NCBI GenBank assembly: GCA_030620215.1
Contig: JAUXFE010000020.1
Span: 1-9,254, forward strand
Length of the DNA: 9,254 nt
Reading direction: 5' to 3'
Source: Candidatus Peregrinibacteria bacterium
Lineage (GTDB): Bacteria; Patescibacteria; Gracilibacteria; UM-FILTER-43-11
This document shows positions 1-5,764 of this stretch, piece by piece; position 1 is the first letter of the stretch; every line of letters starts with the position of its first letter. Position numbers and translations under genes: made by a program. The notes under the pieces are model-generated. The model was not told the DNA's origin, searched no databases, and saw only the letters and a list, made by a program, of their open reading frames with translations.

Positions 1-15
1 ATTACAAGATTACAA
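1..15 (-). repeat. Two TTGTAAT heptamers on the minus strand
   Basis: ATTACAA occurs at 1-7 and 9-15, which is TTGTAAT on the minus strand, with an 8-bp period. The same heptamer, with the same 8-bp period between its first two copies, appears on the plus strand at 147-161. The two groups are therefore inverted around the palindrome at 57-88. The left group is cut by the window edge and may continue. Its role is unknown; a binding site for a DNA-binding protein is one possibility. Confidence 0.5.
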
Positions 16-56
16 AATTTATCTGTGACTGGTTTGAATACAAATAAATCAACCAT

Positions 57-88
57 CCGAAGGCGACAATTATAATTGTCGCCTTCGG
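57..88. repeat. Perfect 32-bp palindrome, possible bidirectional terminator
   Basis: The half-site CCGAAGGCGACAATTA (57-72) is followed directly by its exact reverse complement (73-88). As RNA it would form a stem of about 13-14 bp, GC-rich at the base, with a short AU loop. No clean U-run follows on either strand: the plus side continues GAATGGGATTGG, and the minus side is moderately T-rich. It could end transcription of an upstream gene outside the window, or serve as a processing or stability element. The structure is certain; the terminator role is inferred. Confidence 0.6.
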
Positions 89-137
89 GAATGGGATTGG
101 ATCTGTTTTGATATTCACCAATTAATTTTGTTCTGTC

Positions 138-166
138 TTGGACAGATTGTAATTTTGTAATAAAAT
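138..166 (+). promoter_or_regulatory. Sigma-70-type promoter of the HtrA-like protease gene
   Basis: TTGGAC (138-143) and TAAAAT (161-166) are separated by 17 bp, which fits -35 and -10 boxes. Transcription would start near 172-175, leaving a leader of about 25 nt before the ATG at 199. The leader has no Shine-Dalgarno sequence. A small hairpin (TCTGTC at 132-137 with GACAGA at 141-146) overlaps the -35 box. TTGTAAT repeats lie in the spacer, at the -10 box and at the start site. Confidence 0.65.
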
Positions 167-194
167 GTCTTTGTAATAACTAATCTTGTAATAA
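147..194 (+). repeat. Array of four TTGTAAT heptamers overlapping the protease promoter
   Basis: TTGTAAT occurs at 147-153, 155-161, 171-177 and 186-192, with start-to-start distances of 8, 16 and 15 bp. The last three copies extend to the 9-mer TTGTAATAA. The copies cover the promoter spacer, the first base of the -10 box, the likely transcription start and the leader just before the ATG. That placement suits an operator array, though low sequence complexity in AT-rich DNA is an alternative explanation. Confidence 0.5.
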
Positions 195-198
195 TAAA

Positions 199-1401
199 AT
201 GCCTAAACAATCAAAAATCTCATTCGGACTTATTACGACACTCCTGATCGTCGCATTATTAGGCGGAATCGTAGGAGGCGGTTTAACTGTAAGTCTGCTT
301 AAATTAAATACGTCTGACAAAGAAGTGGAATCAACCCGTGTGATAGAAAAACAGGTCTATATCGAGGATTCGTCTATCATCCAAACAGTTAAAGATATAA
401 GCCCAAGTGTGGTCAGTATTATTATTACAAAAGACCTTCCTTTATATAAGGAGCGCATATTCACATTCGATGATCCGTTTTTTAATATCTATGATGAGCA
501 GGATAACGCAAGAAGACAGAGGACAAAAATCGGCGGTGGCAGTGGTTTTATTGTTACGGCAGACGGACTTGTGGTCACAAATCGTCATGTAGTGGCAGAT
601 TCGGATGCTGAATATACGGTGATATTAAATGATGGAATGAAATATTTGGCAGAAGCTGTAAGTGTGGATACGATAAATGATGTAGCGATCTTGCAGATTA
701 AAAGCGAAAATGGTGAACCGGTCGACGGTCTTTCCGTAGCGGAATTAGGAGATTCCGATAAAATCCAGATCGGACAGAAGGTTATCGCAATCGGTAATGC
801 TCTGGCGGAATATGAAAATACAGTAACGACTGGGGTTGTCAGTGCAAAAGGGCGTTCCATAACTGCGGGCTCTGTATATTCAGTAGAAAACCTGGTAAAC
901 CTTATTCAGACAGACGCGGCTATTAATTCGGGTAACAGTGGAGGTCCTCTGACAAATTTAAACGGTGAAGTAATTGGCATAAACACGGCAATCGATGCAG
1001 GCGCTCAAGGTATCGGATTCGCGATACCGATCAACGATATTAAATCGATTATTGAGAGCGTAAAAACCTATGGAAAGATCATCCGCCCATACCTAGGCGT
1101 CAGATTTATGATGCTGGATAAAGAAAAGGCGGATGAATTGCAGATCGACGTAAAAAGCGGTGCCTTGCTCGTCAGTGACGAAAACACAGGAGAATTTGCC
1201 GTAGTACCGGAAAGCCCAGCAGACCTTGCCGGACTTCAAATCGAAGATGTGATCTTAGAAGTCGATGGTGAAGAAGTTACGCTAAAAAGACCTCTTCATA
1301 TGATCATTTCCCAAAAAAGCCCAAGCGATGAAATTACATTAAAAGTCTGGAGGAACGGAGAGGAAATGGAAGTAAAAGTTATACTTGCAGAAGCTGAATA
1401 G
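199..1401 (+). CDS. HtrA/DegP-family membrane-anchored serine protease with one PDZ domain
   Basis: A 400-residue trypsin-like serine protease of the S1C (HtrA/DegP/DegQ) family, which degrades or refolds damaged envelope proteins. The N-terminus has a short basic stretch and a hydrophobic Gly-rich segment (about 8-35). With no obvious cleavage site, this is likely a membrane anchor holding the protease outside the cytoplasm. The protease domain spans about 57-290. The catalytic triad is visible: His130 in TNRHVV, Asp161 in NDVAIL and Ser247 in GNSGGP. An acidic DDPFF stretch (91-95) lies in the region that forms loop LA in DegP. A single PDZ domain (about 296-396, beginning YLGV) follows, giving the usual length for one-PDZ members. 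The ATG at 199 is chosen because the anchor follows at once and a promoter ends 32 bp upstream; no Shine-Dalgarno is present. It converges on the next gene with 2 bp between stops. Family assignment is secure; the exact subtype (DegP, DegQ or DegS) is not. Confidence 0.95.
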   Translation: MPKQSKISFGLITTLLIVALLGGIVGGGLTVSLLKLNTSDKEVESTRVIEKQVYIEDSSIIQTVKDISPSVVSIIITKDLPLYKERIFTFDDPFFNIYDEQDNARRQRTKIGGGSGFIVTADGLVVTNRHVVADSDAEYTVILNDGMKYLAEAVSVDTINDVAILQIKSENGEPVDGLSVAELGDSDKIQIGQKVIAIGNALAEYENTVTTGVVSAKGRSITAGSVYSVENLVNLIQTDAAINSGNSGGPLTNLNGEVIGINTAIDAGAQGIGFAIPINDIKSIIESVKTYGKIIRPYLGVRFMMLDKEKADELQIDVKSGALLVSDENTGEFAVVPESPADLAGLQIEDVILEVDGEEVTLKRPLHMIISQKSPSDEITLKVWRNGEEMEVKVILAEAE

Positions 1402-1403
1402 AT

Positions 1404-2888
1404 CTATACTTTTTCAATCTGCTCACGGACTTCTGAAATATCCTCCTCTTTTGGCATACCATGCACGGCCAAACTCTGATTTTTGTATTCTTTATTTTTG
1501 GTTACATCTACCCCAAACCAACTTGGTGGATTGAAGTTTTTTGCATCCTCATCTGTATCAAATTCCATTTCTGCTGTTATTAAACCGTCCAAGTCTCCAT
1601 GATAAATATCTAACTCAATCACTCCATTTTCATGGGGTATTTCATAACGAGTTTTTTCTACTCTTTTACCTTCAGTAATTGTCCAAAATTTATTGAATTG
1701 ATTTTCTGTAATTTCCTCTTCGACTTCAGGTCTTTTCTCGTCACCTGCACCCTTTACCGTCTGAACATATTTATCACCTTTCTTTCTTAATCTGACCTCA
1801 GTGCCATCTTCAGTTACAGCTAAATATCCCTGAATAATCTCCTTATGTGGATATTGTTCTAAGTTATCGGGTAGAGATTTAATAAGAAATTTTCTTTCAA
1901 TTTCGTCTGAGGGCTGATTTATTGATATTTCTTTTTCTACATATTTTGGCTCGGGAAATTCGTTTAAAATGGATTCTAATAATAGTGATTGATTATTTCT
2001 TATTTTATCAACTGTCTCTTCTAATAAATCCGGATTACTGCAACAAATAAAATCTTGTACCTTATCAATATCGATCATTTCTTCATCGAGAGGCTTACCC
2101 TCAAGATCGGTGATATAAAGTCCACTTGCTTTACCTATAGTCATTGCAGCTATTAAATTTGCATGATCACTGCCTTTTTTCTTTCTATTACTATCTGTAT
2201 ATGACCTTGATTCAACACGCAAATGAGCAGCTCCACGTGCCATTTGGCAGATTTCCATAGAGGTGTTATCAAACCCATTCACATGCTTAACAAGAAATCT
2301 TAAAACACCTGTTTTTAAAAATTCCTGTTTTGCGAAATCCGCGCCGTATCCTGAATTAATATATGCAATGGCGTCTTCAAGTTTATGAACACTTGAATCA
2401 CATTTAATTTGAACAGCCTCTTCATGCCCGGCGGTAATATAAAACGCTTCATCGTTATAAGAATAATACGTGTCTCCGGAATGAAGGTCATAAACGTACC
2501 CAAACTCAAGATCTTTAAATTGTGATTCTTTATGTGATGACATGGCTATAACACAAGATGGATTTCCTACTCTTAAGTCGCGATTTAATGAACCATCAAC
2601 AGGATCTATATAAATTGAAAATTCGGGGTCATCTCCTTGGATAATAGGCTCATGTCCTTCAATATAAATATTTGCCTGTATATTGATTGTAGTAAGATGC
2701 TCTTTGATCTTATCAATGGCAATTTCATCAACCAAATGATGACCCTTTAGATCCCCATCTACTGTTAAATCACCGGATTGAAATTGCTGATGAACTGCAA
2801 CTACGATATTTTTTATATCTTCGGCCAATGCAAGATGATTTTCCTTTGGTATTTCATTAGTTTCAACTAACCTGAGAGCGTTTTTCAT
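1404..2888 (-). CDS. Fusion of inositol-monophosphatase-like phosphatase and CYTH triphosphatase-like domain
   Basis: A 494-residue soluble protein with two phosphohydrolase-type domains. Residues about 15-300 resemble the FIG superfamily (inositol monophosphatase, CysQ and FBPase-like). The metal-binding motif DPVDGS lies at 95-100 (DPxDGT/S in the family), a possible metal ligand Glu77 or Glu80 lies upstream, and SDHAN at 240-244 matches the C-terminal Asp-containing motif. Residues 329-475 are a CYTH domain: the ExExK signature is E329, E331 and K333 in EIERK. It is followed by EVRLRKK (364-370), KYVQTVKG (373-380), KTRYE (412-416), ELD (425-427) and AEMEF (439-443), the alternating charged strands of the triphosphate tunnel. 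CYTH proteins bind or hydrolyse triphosphates, including inorganic triphosphate, thiamine-TP and ATP; the substrate cannot be read here. The start at 2888 lies 33 nt below a good promoter and lacks a Shine-Dalgarno. Both domains look intact. The pairing is uncommon and may couple two phosphate-removing steps, which is inference. Confidence 0.85.
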   Translation of the reverse strand: MKNALRLVETNEIPKENHLALAEDIKNIVVAVHQQFQSGDLTVDGDLKGHHLVDEIAIDKIKEHLTTINIQANIYIEGHEPIIQGDDPEFSIYIDPVDGSLNRDLRVGNPSCVIAMSSHKESQFKDLEFGYVYDLHSGDTYYSYNDEAFYITAGHEEAVQIKCDSSVHKLEDAIAYINSGYGADFAKQEFLKTGVLRFLVKHVNGFDNTSMEICQMARGAAHLRVESRSYTDSNRKKKGSDHANLIAAMTIGKASGLYITDLEGKPLDEEMIDIDKVQDFICCSNPDLLEETVDKIRNNQSLLLESILNEFPEPKYVEKEISINQPSDEIERKFLIKSLPDNLEQYPHKEIIQGYLAVTEDGTEVRLRKKGDKYVQTVKGAGDEKRPEVEEEITENQFNKFWTITEGKRVEKTRYEIPHENGVIELDIYHGDLDGLITAEMEFDTDEDAKNFNPPSWFGVDVTKNKEYKNQSLAVHGMPKEEDISEVREQIEKV

Positions 2889-2927
2889 TGGCTGTAGATA
2901 TATAATTATTTGTATTGTTATCTATTC

Positions 2928-2956
2928 ATTATACCATACTTTTACATAAATATCAA
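2928..2956 (-). promoter_or_regulatory. Sigma-70-type promoter of the phosphatase-CYTH gene
   Basis: Read on the minus strand, TTGATA (2956-2951) and TATAAT (2933-2928) are 17 bp apart. A TG dinucleotide one base before the -10 box makes it an extended -10. Transcription would start near 2921, with a leader of about 33 nt before the ATG at 2888. Its -35 box is only 5 bp from the -35 box of the divergent tRNA promoter. Confidence 0.8.
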
Positions 2957-2961
2957 GTTGC

Positions 2962-2991
2962 TTGCTAAAATGAAGTAACTTTTGGTATACT
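2962..2991 (+). promoter_or_regulatory. Promoter of tRNA-Leu
   Basis: TTGCTA (2962-2967) and TATACT (2986-2991) are 18 bp apart, which puts the transcription start near 2998, a few bases before the mature tRNA 5' end at 3002. Back-to-back with the minus-strand promoter at 2928-2956, it forms a compact divergent regulatory region. Confidence 0.65.
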
Positions 2992-3001
2992 CCCGATACG
3001 A

Positions 3002-3091
3002 GCTCAGGTGGTGGAATTGGTAGACACGCTAGCTTGAGGGGCTAGTGGCCGTTTTATGGCCGTGGAGGTTCAAGTCCTCTCCTGAGCACCA
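3002..3091 (+). tRNA. tRNA-Leu, anticodon GAG, CCA encoded
   Basis: A class II (long variable arm) tRNA folds cleanly. The acceptor stem is GCTCAGG (3002-3008) with CCTGAGC (3081-3087). The D arm is GTGGAATTGGTAGACAC. The anticodon stem is CTAGC/GCTAG around loop TTGAGGG, giving anticodon GAG, which reads CUC and CUU leucine codons. The variable arm has GGCC/GGCC around GTTTTAT. The T arm is GGAGG/CCTCT with loop TTCAAGT and one G-U pair. Discriminator A at 3088 and an encoded CCA (3089-3091) follow. The sequence closely resembles the E. coli tRNA-Leu(GAG) layout. No terminator follows, so the primary transcript may run into the DUF2207 gene 39 bp downstream. Confidence 0.97.
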
Positions 3092-3102
3092 CTCTCATCT
3101 GA

Positions 3103-3108
3103 TATAAT
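3103..3108 (+). promoter_or_regulatory. Probable -10 box upstream of the DUF2207 gene
   Basis: A perfect TATAAT lies 22 bp before the ATG at 3131, putting a transcription start near 3115 and a leader of about 16 nt. No good -35 box is found: the expected position falls inside the 3' end of the tRNA gene. The gene may use this -10 element alone, be read through from the tRNA promoter, or both. Confidence 0.45.
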
Positions 3109-3130
3109 GGGATTGATTTAACATACAACT

Positions 3131-4798
3131 ATGAAAAAGATTCTAATCCTATCCCTTGCCTTTTTCTTTGCCTTTGTCTTATCTGCCAAGGCGGATGAAG
3201 CATTTGTTATAGATAATTTTCACTCGGATATTCAAATTAACGAAGATAGCAGTTTTACGGTTACAGAAACGATCGACATTAATTTTTCAATGGACCGCCA
3301 TGGTATTTTTCGGGATCTGGATACTCAGGGGATTCGAGTCAAAATCAAAGAAGTGCTGAATCAAAATAACGACCCATGGAATTACACACTCGAATCTTTT
3401 TCAGAGGGAACGAGGATTAGAATCGGCGATGCGGATAAATATATAAGTGGAAATCAGACATATAAAATAACTTACGACATATCTAAGGGGATAAGATTCT
3501 TTGATGAACATGATGAACTTTATTGGAATGTAACAGGCAACTTTTGGCCGACATCCATTGCGAATACGTCCGCAACTGTCTATCTGCCAACCGGAACAAG
3601 TGCAGGTAAAGTAACTTGTTACACCGGATCTTACGGCACTTCAGAGCAGGATTGCAAAGGAGAGATCTCTGGAAATACTGCAGAATTCACAGCTGACAGA
3701 TCTTTTGGAGTAAATGAAGGGCTGAGCATCGTAGTCGGCATACCAAAAGGTGCCTTAATAGAACCAATAACCCCATGGTGGTTATCAGTTCTTACAATAC
3801 TGGGTATAATCGCCCTTGTTCTTATCGCAGTTGAACCGATTATCAACTTCTACAGAAAAGGCCGTGACCCAAGGGGAAGAGGAACTATAATCCCCCAATA
3901 CGAACCGCCAGATAAGCTCACACCGGTACTTATGGGGTCTCTGTGGGATGAAAGGGCGGATATGCGTGATATTACATCAACCCTGATAGATCTCGCTGTA
4001 AGAGGATTTTTAAAAATCAAAAAAATCCCCGGTAAAAAATGGTGGATATTTAATGTTAAAAACGAGGATTATGAATTAATCCGCCAGGAACCAGAACCAG
4101 GCATGCCAAAAGAATTAAGTGAATTTGAAAGCAGATTACTTAAAGATATTTTTGGAAGTATTAAAAGTAAAAAGATCTCAAGCTTAAAAAATAAATTTTA
4201 TACAAAATTACCCAAGCTAAAAGAAATACTTTATGACGAATTAATAAAAAGAGAATACTTCCCGAAGTCTCCGCAAAAAATCCGCACCAAATATGTTGTT
4301 AAGGGGATCTTTGTTCTGTTTATCGGAGTTATATTTTTCATTCTTAATATCATAATTTTACCTTCTGCTCTCATCATAAACGGAATTTTGACTTTGATTC
4401 TTGCTAATTTCATGCCTCAGAAAACAGAAAAAGGCGTTCTTGCCTATGAGCACATAAAAGGATTTAAAATGTATTTAAATACAGCGGAAAAATACCGAGT
4501 CAAATTCCAGGAAAAGCAGCATTTGTTCTATGAATTTCTTCCTTACGCCATGACCTTTGGCATTGCAAAAAAATGGAGTAAAGCTTTTGGTGATATATTT
4601 GAAAAACCACCCGAATGGTATGAGGGAGATAAAAGAACTTTTCATTTACCGGTTTTTGTAAATAATCTCAATGGTATCTCAAGTCAAATAAAATCCAGCT
4701 TTGCATCAAGGCCGGGAGGAAGTAGCGGAGGCGGAAGCGGATTTTCTGGAGGATTTTCCGGTGGTGGTTTTGGCGGAGGAGGCGGCGGATCGTGGTAA
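3131..4798 (+). CDS. DUF2207-family membrane protein with glycine-rich C-terminal tail
   Basis: A 555-residue predicted envelope protein of the DUF2207 (YciQ-like) family, whose biochemical role is not established. A signal peptide covers about 1-21, with a possible cleavage after AKA at 19-21. An extracytoplasmic beta-rich region follows (about 22-212) with the family-typical start VIDNFHSDIQINEDSSFTV. A transmembrane segment spans about 216-237. Next comes the characteristic YRKGRDPRGRG and PQYEPPDKLTPV stretch (241-266), then a charged cytoplasmic region. Two close hydrophobic segments (about 388-409 and 411-428) form a hairpin. The protein ends in a run of Gly, Ser and Phe (529-555) finishing GGGGGGSW, also typical of DUF2207 proteins. 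Topology is inferred from hydrophobicity. The ATG at 3131 is directly followed by the signal peptide and lacks a Shine-Dalgarno. The stop codon abuts that of the convergent gene with no spacer. Confidence 0.9.
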   Translation: MKKILILSLAFFFAFVLSAKADEAFVIDNFHSDIQINEDSSFTVTETIDINFSMDRHGIFRDLDTQGIRVKIKEVLNQNNDPWNYTLESFSEGTRIRIGDADKYISGNQTYKITYDISKGIRFFDEHDELYWNVTGNFWPTSIANTSATVYLPTGTSAGKVTCYTGSYGTSEQDCKGEISGNTAEFTADRSFGVNEGLSIVVGIPKGALIEPITPWWLSVLTILGIIALVLIAVEPIINFYRKGRDPRGRGTIIPQYEPPDKLTPVLMGSLWDERADMRDITSTLIDLAVRGFLKIKKIPGKKWWIFNVKNEDYELIRQEPEPGMPKELSEFESRLLKDIFGSIKSKKISSLKNKFYTKLPKLKEILYDELIKREYFPKSPQKIRTKYVVKGIFVLFIGVIFFILNIIILPSALIINGILTLILANFMPQKTEKGVLAYEHIKGFKMYLNTAEKYRVKFQEKQHLFYEFLPYAMTFGIAKKWSKAFGDIFEKPPEWYEGDKRTFHLPVFVNNLNGISSQIKSSFASRPGGSSGGGSGFSGGFSGGGFGGGGGGSW

Positions 4799-5503
4799 TC
4801 AAGCCTTTCTAAAAGACTTCACAGGCTTATAAACTTGCTTTTTAGGTGTAATTTCTATCGAATGAGTTGGGGTTTGAGATTTTTTAAAAGATAAAGGCAG
4901 ACGGATATCAATTTCAACACCTTCACTCTTAGGATTCATTTGTATCGAACCGACAAAATTTTCGCGTAATACATCTATTTCCTTTAAAGCATTTGATGAA
5001 AAAGAAAAAACATTCTTAGATATAATAATTTGCGCATCTTGCTCTTTTTGATGCAATTTGATGGACATCTCCAAATCAGAACCATCTTTACCAAATGATA
5101 TCAATTCAACAAAAATATATAATAAAATTTGCTCTAATTGTGGCTGATTACTTTCTGCAAGTGCTTTTACAGGATTGAATGAGTATGAGATTTTAACTTT
5201 GTCCTTAAAATAATCCTTAATTACATCGACTACGTTATTAAGAACATGATTAACATTAAAAATTGTTTTGTCCTGATAAACTTGTGCATAATCAAGCAAC
5301 TCATTCACACGTTGAATGTAGTTTTTGACTTTTGGGATACTCTTCATCTGTTCCATATCGCATAACGCCAAGATAGATGTCAGTGCATCATTAATATCAT
5401 ACATCGCATGCTCCAAAAAATTGGCATTCATGTCTTTATGAAGCTTCTTGGCAAGCTCCTTATTTTCTTTGGTAGCCTGTAATGACAAGAATGTATTGAT
5501 CAT
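4799..5503 (-). CDS. Degenerate histidine-kinase-like protein, catalytically doubtful
   Basis: A 234-residue soluble protein with the layout of a histidine-kinase core but without its key residues. Residues about 10-80 look like the two-helix dimerisation domain. The stretch MYDINDALTSIL (34-45) matches the H-box of the HDxxN type (HDINNALTxIL), with Tyr35 at the position of the phospho-acceptor His. Residues about 85-205 resemble the ATP-binding domain: NQPQLEQILLYIFVEL (119-134) corresponds to the region before and in the N-box, but the Asn is absent. No DxGxG follows ISK at 161-163, and the final strand IDIRLPL (198-204) is kept. The tail (205-234) is basic. No sensor or transmembrane segment exists. 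It could be a scaffold, a ChpT/Spo0B-like phosphotransfer relic or an inhibitor of a kinase; I infer it does not autophosphorylate conventionally. The ATG start at 5503 lies 27 nt below a strong hairpin terminator, so expression may depend on readthrough. Confidence 0.7.
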   Translation of the reverse strand: MINTFLSLQATKENKELAKKLHKDMNANFLEHAMYDINDALTSILALCDMEQMKSIPKVKNYIQRVNELLDYAQVYQDKTIFNVNHVLNNVVDVIKDYFKDKVKISYSFNPVKALAESNQPQLEQILLYIFVELISFGKDGSDLEMSIKLHQKEQDAQIIISKNVFSFSSNALKEIDVLRENFVGSIQMNPKSEGVEIDIRLPLSFKKSQTPTHSIEITPKKQVYKPVKSFRKA

Positions 5504-5530
5504 TTATGGGGCTAGTTAATTAAAGGTAGG

Positions 5531-5555
5531 AAAAAGGGGGTGGTAAACCACCCCC
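5531..5555 (-). terminator. Strong intrinsic terminator on the minus strand
   Basis: On the minus strand GGGGGTGG (5555-5548), loop TTTA and CCACCCCC (5543-5536) form a perfect 8-bp, almost all G-C stem, followed immediately by TTTTT (5535-5531). This is a textbook Rho-independent terminator. On the plus strand the hairpin is preceded by A's and not followed by T's, so it works in one direction only. It lies between a minus-strand promoter (5646-5674) and the kinase-like gene starting at 5503, so it either ends a small RNA or attenuates that gene. Confidence 0.88.
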
Positions 5556-5641
5556 CTCCTCCTAATAAAGTTGCCCTCCCGCGATACAAATGCTAACTTC
5601 CACGCGACAATGTGTCCGATTCACTCTGAACTGTTAGCGGT
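5531..5641 (-). ncRNA. Candidate structured small RNA or attenuator leader, about 110 nt
   Basis: A near-consensus promoter (5646-5674) and a strong terminator (5531-5555) bound this non-coding stretch, which is visibly richer in G and C than the flanking AT-rich DNA. On the minus strand GCTAAC (5638-5633) pairs with GTTAGC (5597-5592), enclosing about 35 nt that contain two short inverted repeats, TTCA-GAG-TGAA and GACA-CAT-TGTC. A purine-rich run with GGGAGGG, AGGAGG and six G's then leads into the terminator. No known family (6S, SRP RNA, tmRNA, T-box or common riboswitches) was recognised by eye. If the terminator is always used it is a free sRNA. If it is conditional it is a leader controlling the kinase-like gene, whose ATG begins 27 nt later. 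Ends are approximate. Confidence 0.55.
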
Positions 5642-5645
5642 TAAC

Positions 5646-5674
5646 ATAATAATCAAATTACAAGCAATTGTCAA
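5646..5674 (-). promoter_or_regulatory. Near-consensus sigma-70 promoter of the small RNA or kinase-like gene
   Basis: On the minus strand a perfect -35 box TTGACA (5674-5669) is followed after 17 bp by TATTAT (5651-5646), one base from the consensus -10. Transcription would start near 5639-5642. A TTGTAAT heptamer, the one repeated before the protease gene, sits in the spacer (5663-5657). Confidence 0.8.
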
Positions 5675-5691
5675 CACCCTGTAACAAAAGC

Positions 5692-5720
5692 TTGATTTTT
5701 GCTTATACATAAGGTAAAAT
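5692..5720 (+). promoter_or_regulatory. Sigma-70-type promoter of the TrmB-family gene
   Basis: TTGATT (5692-5697) and TAAAAT (5715-5720) are 17 bp apart. Transcription would start near 5727, leaving a leader of about 38 nt before the ATG at 5765. The leader is AT-rich and has no Shine-Dalgarno. It is divergent from the promoter at 5646-5674, with 17 bp between the two -35 boxes. Confidence 0.65.
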
Positions 5721-5764
5721 TAGTATGTTCGTGTACATTCACAACACTTAATTAAAAAAATATC

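Noticed and set aside
585..860. Open frame on the minus strand inside the protease gene
   Set aside because: It is wholly inside a gene with a clear catalytic triad, on the other strand, and its translation shows no recognisable domain.
3002..3091. tRNA-Leu as an integration site of a mobile element
   Set aside because: No integrase gene and no repeat of the tRNA 3' end were seen elsewhere in the window.
4801..4828. AAGCCT / AGGCTT inverted repeat after the DUF2207 stop, a possible terminator
   Set aside because: The stem has only 6 bp with a 16-nt loop and no adjacent U-run, and it lies inside the convergent coding region.
5727..5745. Imperfect inverted repeat GTTCGTG / CACAAC at the TrmB gene's transcription start, a possible autoregulatory operator
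   Set aside because: The arms differ by one base in length and the match is short. It is not strong enough to call without related sequences.
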